From Rhodospirillum sp047263945 (GTDB taxonomy: Bacteria; Pseudomonadota; Alphaproteobacteria; Rhodospirillales; Rhodospirillaceae): a DNA stretch of 64,000 bases. The notes below the pieces were generated by a model. That model searched no databases and had not been told where the DNA came from. It saw only the letters and a program-made list of their open reading frames with translations. A program made the position numbers and the translations under genes. Positions 61,651 through 64,000 of this stretch are shown here, piece after piece. The stretch is taken from positions 124,001 through 188,000 of the forward strand of contig NZ_JBLAVB010000001.1 of NCBI RefSeq assembly GCF_047263945.1. The letters run 5' to 3'. The first letter of the stretch is position 1. Each line of letters starts with the position of its first letter.

Positions 61651-61962
61651 ATGCCCTCATCTTACCCTGTCGTTTCGACCGATCCCGGTGTCACCCGTCA
61701 GGTCCTCAGCCAAAGGGAGGAACTGATGGTCGTCGCCTTCGACTTCCAGAAAGACGCCGTGGGGGCATTGCACCGGCACCCACACGTCCAATCCACCTTT
61801 GTCCAGTCCGGGCGGTTCCTGTTCACGGTCGATGGGGAAACCCTGGAGCTCGGCCCCGGTGACAGTCTCGTTATGCCCCCCAGTGGAGAACATGGCTGTA
61901 CCTGCCTGGAGGCCGGGACTCTGATCGATACCTTCACGCCCAGGCGTGACGATTTCCTTTGA
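61651..61962 (+). CDS. kdgF: KdgF-type cupin, unsaturated uronate processing
   Basis: A 103-residue single-domain cupin. GALHRHPHVQSTFVQSG supplies the metal His set and EHGCTCLEAGTLIDTFTPRR closes the fold, closely matching KdgF. That enzyme converts 4,5-unsaturated galacturonate from pectin or alginate cleavage to the open-chain 5-keto form used by KduI. ATG 61651 has GGAG 7 bases upstream. kduI follows 11 bases later. Confidence 0.9.
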   Translation: MPSSYPVVSTDPGVTRQVLSQREELMVVAFDFQKDAVGALHRHPHVQSTFVQSGRFLFTVDGETLELGPGDSLVMPPSGEHGCTCLEAGTLIDTFTPRRDDFL

Positions 61963-61973
61963 AAGGGGATGAC

Positions 61974-62798
61974 ATGTTGAACGTCCAAACCCGCTATGCC
62001 GTTCACGCTGACCACGCCCGTGGCATGGATACCGAGGCCCTCCGGGAGAATTTCCTGGCCACGGACCTGTTCATCGAAGGGCAGATCAATCTGCTCTACA
62101 CCCACTATGAGCGGTTTGTTTTGGGCGGCGCTGTCCCCGCCGGTGGTCGTCTGGTTCTGGACCATGTGGAGCAGGCGGGAACGCCTTGCTTCCTGGATCG
62201 CCGGGAAATGGGCATCGTCAATATCGGTGACACGGGAACCGTGGCTGCGGGCGGTGAAACATGGACCCTGGAGAAAGGCGATGTCTTGTACCTGGGCAAG
62301 GGCGCCGGTGCGGTGACCCTGGGTGGGCAGGGGCGATTTTACATCACTTCCTGTCCGGCCCATGCCACCTTCCCCAACCGTCTGCTGCGCAAGGCCGATT
62401 GCAAGGAAGTCAAGTTGGGCTCGGTGGAGACATCCAACAAGCGGACCATCTATCAGGCCATCCATCCCCAGGTGATGGAAAGCTGTCAGTTGGTTCTGGG
62501 GTACACTTCGCTGGAGGACGGATCCGTCTGGAACACCATGCCGGCCCATACCCACGACCGGCGGATCGAGATGTACCTCTATTTCAACCTGTCCCCCGAG
62601 GGGCGCGTGGTCCATTTGATGGGCGAACCCAAGCAAACCCGTCACCTGATGGTTGCCAATGAGGAGGCCACCCTGTCGCCGCCCTGGTCCCTGCACAGCG
62701 GTGCAGGAACAGAGAGCTACACTTTCGTCTGGGCCATGGCTGGCGACAATGTTGACTACACGGATATGGACTTTGTGCAGCCGGGCGATTTGCGATGA
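61974..62798 (+). CDS. kduI: 5-dehydro-4-deoxy-D-glucuronate isomerase KduI
   Basis: A 274-residue cupin-type isomerase of pectin breakdown. RYAVHADHARGMDTEALRENF at the N-terminus, NKRTIYQAIHP, MPAHTHDRRIEMYLYF (zinc His) and the closing WSLHSGAGTESYTFVWAMAGDN are all family blocks. AAGGGG precedes ATG 61974. It ends in a 4-base overlap with kduD. It makes 3-deoxy-D-glycero-2,5-hexodiulosonate. Confidence 0.97.
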   Translation: MLNVQTRYAVHADHARGMDTEALRENFLATDLFIEGQINLLYTHYERFVLGGAVPAGGRLVLDHVEQAGTPCFLDRREMGIVNIGDTGTVAAGGETWTLEKGDVLYLGKGAGAVTLGGQGRFYITSCPAHATFPNRLLRKADCKEVKLGSVETSNKRTIYQAIHPQVMESCQLVLGYTSLEDGSVWNTMPAHTHDRRIEMYLYFNLSPEGRVVHLMGEPKQTRHLMVANEEATLSPPWSLHSGAGTESYTFVWAMAGDNVDYTDMDFVQPGDLR

Positions 62799-63538
62799 GC
62801 GGCTTGTTTGATCTGAGTGGTCGGCTGGCCTTGGTCACTGGTGCCAATACGGGCATCGGCCAAGCCTGCGCTGTCTCCCTGGCGAGCCAGGGGGCCGAGG
62901 TGGTCTGCGCCGGTCGTCGGAGCTGTGAGGAAACCGTGGCGCAGATCCAGGCCACTGGCGGTAAGGCCCGCTCGCTGACCCTGGACTTCGCCGACCCCAT
63001 GGCGGCCAACGACCTCTTCAAGGATGCGGGTTATACGATCCTGGTGAACAATGCGGGCATTATCCGCCGCAATGAGAGCGTGGACTTTACCGAAGAGGAT
63101 TGGGACGCGGTCCTGAATGTCAATCTGAAGGCGGTTTTCTTCACCACCCAGGCCTTTGCCCGGGAGGTGATGGCCTGCGGGAGCCAGGGCGCGGTGGTCA
63201 ATATCGCCTCGCTCCTGAGCTTCCAAGGGGGGATTCGGGTGCCGTCTTACACCGCCTCCAAACATGGGGTGGCGGGCATCACCAAGACGCTGGCCAACGA
63301 ATGGGCCGCCAAGGGTGTCAACGTCAACGCCATCGCACCCGGCTATATCGTGACCAACAATACCGAGGCCCTCCGCGCCGATGCCAAACGCCATGACGCC
63401 ATTCTGAGCCGGATCCCCGCGGGCAGATGGGGCGAGGCGGAGGATATCGGTGGGGCCGTGGCCTTCCTGTGTTCACCCGCAGCCCGCTACGTGCATGGAG
63501 CGGTGCTCAACGTCGATGGGGGCTGGCTTGCCAACTGA
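62795..63538 (+). CDS. kduD: 2-dehydro-3-deoxy-D-gluconate 5-dehydrogenase KduD
   Basis: A 247-residue SDR with TGANTGIGQ cofactor loop, NNAGIIRR (KduD-type), Ser in NIASLLSFQGGIRVPSY and YTASKHG catalytic Tyr/Lys. It reduces the KduI product to 2-keto-3-deoxygluconate. Translation is coupled to kduI. Confidence 0.94.
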   Translation: MSGLFDLSGRLALVTGANTGIGQACAVSLASQGAEVVCAGRRSCEETVAQIQATGGKARSLTLDFADPMAANDLFKDAGYTILVNNAGIIRRNESVDFTEEDWDAVLNVNLKAVFFTTQAFAREVMACGSQGAVVNIASLLSFQGGIRVPSYTASKHGVAGITKTLANEWAAKGVNVNAIAPGYIVTNNTEALRADAKRHDAILSRIPAGRWGEAEDIGGAVAFLCSPAARYVHGAVLNVDGGWLAN

Positions 63539-63551
63539 TTTGAACCCGAAC

Positions 63552-64000
63552 ATGAAACCGGTCCCGCCCCGCCTGACCCGCTCTCCGGGCCAGCGACCGG
63601 GCGTGGCTATCGTCCATTTGGGGTTGGGGGCCTTTTTCCGGGCCCATGGCGCCCTGTACATCGCCGAGGCCATGACCGCCTCCGGCGGGGATTGGGGGAT
63701 CGTTGGGGTCTCCCTGAAGTCCCCCTCGACCCGGGACAAACTGGCTCCCCAAGATTTCGCCTATACGGCCTTGGAGTTGGCCCCTGAGGGGGCCCATGTC
63801 CAAACCGTCGAGGTTATTCAGGACGTCCTGGTGGCTCCGGAGGATCCCCATCGGGTGCTTGCGCGCATGGCCGATCCGGAGACGCGGATTGTGACACTGA
63901 CGGTGACAGAGAAAGGGTATTGCCACGAACCGGCCACCGGTCGCTTGAACATGGCGCACCCGGACATCGTTCATGACCTGGCCGATGTCCCGCCGATGTC
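63552..64000 (+). CDS. uxuB: Mannitol dehydrogenase family oxidoreductase (UxuB-like), N-terminal part
   Basis: The first 149 residues of a polyol/uronate dehydrogenase run off the window end. VAIVHLGLGAFFRAHGALY is the Rossmann motif of the family and VTLTVTEKGY the next conserved block. In this operon it most likely reduces fructuronate to mannonate (UxuB) or tagaturonate to altronate (UxaB type); the presence of uxaA and no visible uxuA leaves the second role open. ATG 63552 is chosen; TTG 63540 is possible. Confidence 0.88.
   Translation, partial: MKPVPPRLTRSPGQRPGVAIVHLGLGAFFRAHGALYIAEAMTASGGDWGIVGVSLKSPSTRDKLAPQDFAYTALELAPEGAHVQTVEVIQDVLVAPEDPHRVLARMADPETRIVTLTVTEKGYCHEPATGRLNMAHPDIVHDLADVPPM

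Noticed and set aside
60194..61660. Long minus-strand frame opposite dctM
   Set aside because: His/Gln/Asp-rich antisense translation with no motif; dctM on the plus strand is complete.

Overview
The window is high-GC DNA with dense, tightly packed operons. It looks like a chromosomal segment of an alphaproteobacterium, probably of the Rhodospirillales type. The grounds are a phasin/clpS/clpA block, TRAP and PotABCD-type transporters, and several families of alphaproteobacterial-style intergenic palindromes. No rRNA, tRNA, transposase, integrase or CRISPR array was seen.

Layout. 1-5317: end of a phasin gene, clpS, clpA, and a convergent orphan asparagine-synthetase-like gene with a degenerate PP-loop. 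5769-7842: thiC behind a TPP riboswitch. 8102-13568: a minus-strand operon pxpA-BCCP-biotin carboxylase-pxpB-pxpC with a divergent LysR regulator. The four biotin-related genes together match the domain set of urea carboxylase. 13592-26616: a double-winged-helix GntR regulator facing a long operon. That operon encodes a PotABCD-like importer with two different ATPases, two SDR dehydrogenases, a polysaccharide-deacetylase-family enzyme, a small Cys protein, a CobW GTPase, a second binding protein without signal peptide, and an asparaginase. 26727-31720: a minus-strand BMP-type (nucleoside-like) ABC importer.

32290-44266 is the most interesting region. A flavin monooxygenase of the HpaB family, two amidase-signature enzymes, a homologue of 2,5-dihydroxypyridine dioxygenase NicX, an AbrB-type membrane protein and a flavin reductase lie beside a pyridoxamine-pyruvate aminotransferase, a GntR regulator and a pyridoxine 4-oxidase. 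Together they suggest a vitamin B6 (or related 3-hydroxypyridine) catabolic route that opens the ring with a NicX-type dioxygenase instead of the classical MHPCO-type monooxygenase. A shared motif, TGGTTGAC in both orientations, upstream of both ends of the cluster supports one regulon.

44458-51480: housekeeping and unknown genes, namely a DUF2325 protein behind a Fur-like box, a pseudo-receiver protein, purK, purE, a degenerate GGDEF-like protein, YdcH and phosphofructokinase. 51876-52700: a TauE/SafE permease flanked by inverted copies of one repeat. 52865-64000: a hexuronate/oligogalacturonate catabolic locus (kdgK, eda, uxaA, a GntR regulator, uxaC, a TRAP transporter, kdgF, kduI, kduD and the start of uxuB), which funnels sugar acids to 2-keto-3-deoxygluconate and then to pyruvate and glyceraldehyde 3-phosphate.

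The intergenic spaces hold at least five repeat families, named A to E here. Family B (about 140-185 bp with terminal inverted repeats GTACACGACAG / CTGTCGTGTAC) is MITE-like and is found inserted within the palindromic families A and C.
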